Positions 22,302 to 22,675 of a DNA stretch of 22,675 nt are shown piece after piece (position 1 is the stretch's first letter; every line of letters starts with the position of its first letter). A model generated the notes under the pieces. That model was not told the DNA's origin and searched no databases. It saw only the letters and a list, made by a program, of their open reading frames with translations. The position numbers and the translations under genes are program-made. This stretch comes from Candidatus Nomurabacteria bacterium (GTDB lineage Bacteria; Patescibacteriota; Saccharimonadia; Saccharimonadales; Saccharimonadaceae): NCBI GenBank assembly GCA_031264785.1, contig JAISDN010000002.1:1-22675 (forward strand), written 5' to 3'.

Positions 22302-22643
22302 CTACAAACCGGACAATTTTAGAAGAGCTTCGACGTCAGTTTTTAATTTTTGATGCTCCACGTCGAGCAATTCCGGCGTAAAAACCGTGATCATAACATC
22401 AATACTGGGCGAATCCGGCCGAATATAATGGCGAACAATCTCAAAAATCCGCCGCCGCAACCGATTGCGCTTGACGGCACTTTTCAAAACCTTTTTGCTA
22501 ACCACCACCGCAAAACGCGGCAAATCGCGCCGCACATTGGGCGCAAACTTAGCCGCCATACCCTTGCCCCGCACCGCCGCGCCGTTGCGATGCAAATAAT
22601 TCAAGCTGCCATAGCCGTGAAAACGGTATTTTTTGGAAATCAT
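22302..22643 (-). CDS. rnpA: Ribonuclease P protein component
   Basis: The 113-aa protein subunit of RNase P, which assists the RNA subunit in removing tRNA 5' leaders. The RNR signature is in KRNRLRRRIFEIVR (58-71) after FAVVVSKKVLKSAV. Length and basic composition are typical. An extended -10 (TGCTAAAAT) ends 6 bases before the ATG; the intervening GGAGCT contains GGAG but at only 2-base spacing, too close to act normally. rpmH and dnaA, commonly upstream of this cluster, would lie beyond the right edge. Confidence 0.94.
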   Translation of the reverse strand: MISKKYRFHGYGSLNYLHRNGAAVRGKGMAAKFAPNVRRDLPRFAVVVSKKVLKSAVKRNRLRRRIFEIVRHYIRPDSPSIDVMITVFTPELLDVEHQKLKTDVEALLKLSGL

Positions 22644-22649
22644 AGCTCC

Positions 22650-22658
22650 ATTTTAGCA
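22650..22658 (-). promoter_or_regulatory. Extended -10 promoter of rnpA-yidC-jag
   Basis: The minus strand reads TGCTAAAAT, ending 6 bases before the rnpA ATG at 22643. The -35 region would lie at or beyond the window edge. Confidence 0.55.
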
Positions 22659-22675
22659 GACTATTGCATTTTTTT

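Overview
The window looks like a stretch of chromosome from a small-genome Candidate Phyla Radiation bacterium, most likely Saccharibacteria (TM7). This rests on gene content and style, not on a marker gene. Genes are tightly packed with many ATGA/GTGA overlaps, and TGA acts as a normal stop. Lamin-tail and Cys-repeat surface proteins sit beside minimal housekeeping genes, and there are actinobacterial-type LGFP and SLH cell-wall-binding repeats. No tRNA, rRNA, CRISPR array, insertion sequence or integrase was seen, and no stretch over 300 bases lacks a gene.

Layout. (1) 1-4500, minus strand: a secreted protein cut by the window edge, D-Ala-D-Ala ligase, RuvC, a CmpB-like membrane protein and a lamin-tail/Cys-repeat surface protein. 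(2) 4567-7927, plus strand: a GT4 glycosyltransferase, then a two-gene operon encoding a membrane-anchored protein and a secreted protein with an N-terminal transglycosylase-like region and five LGFP repeats. (3) 7931-19830: a surface-polymer locus. One minus-strand operon (14575 to 7931) encodes a GT2 + CDP-glycerol glycerophosphotransferase fusion, a second TagF-like enzyme split by a frameshift, an IspD/TarI-type cytidylyltransferase and an extended SDR enzyme. A second minus-strand operon (19830 to 15692) encodes a Wzm/Wzt-type ABC exporter and a GT8 + pyruvyltransferase fusion. Between them, on the plus strand, lies a secreted protein with three SLH domains. (4) 19870-20844, plus strand: a GT2 glycosyltransferase. 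(5) 20868-22643, minus strand: rnpA-yidC-jag, the conserved cluster often found near oriC.

How the genes fit together (inference): CDP-activated polyol phosphate is made and polymerised into a teichoic-acid-like polymer, exported by the ABC transporter and capped with pyruvate. SLH domains classically bind pyruvylated secondary wall polymers, so the SLH protein is a plausible ligand of the product made next door.

The most notable signals are two 9-bp G/C homopolymers, the only ones of that size in the window, each inside a polymer-biosynthesis gene. One (11125-11133) leaves a TagF-like gene out of frame, and one (16250-16258) lies in frame inside the pyruvyltransferase domain. This is the signature of phase variation by slipped-strand mispairing, unless it is an assembly artefact. 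A second pattern is a recurrent extended -10 box (TGnTAnAAT) 6-8 bases before the start codon of the first gene of most transcription units, implying leaderless mRNAs, while operon-internal genes mostly carry GGAG-type ribosome binding sites.
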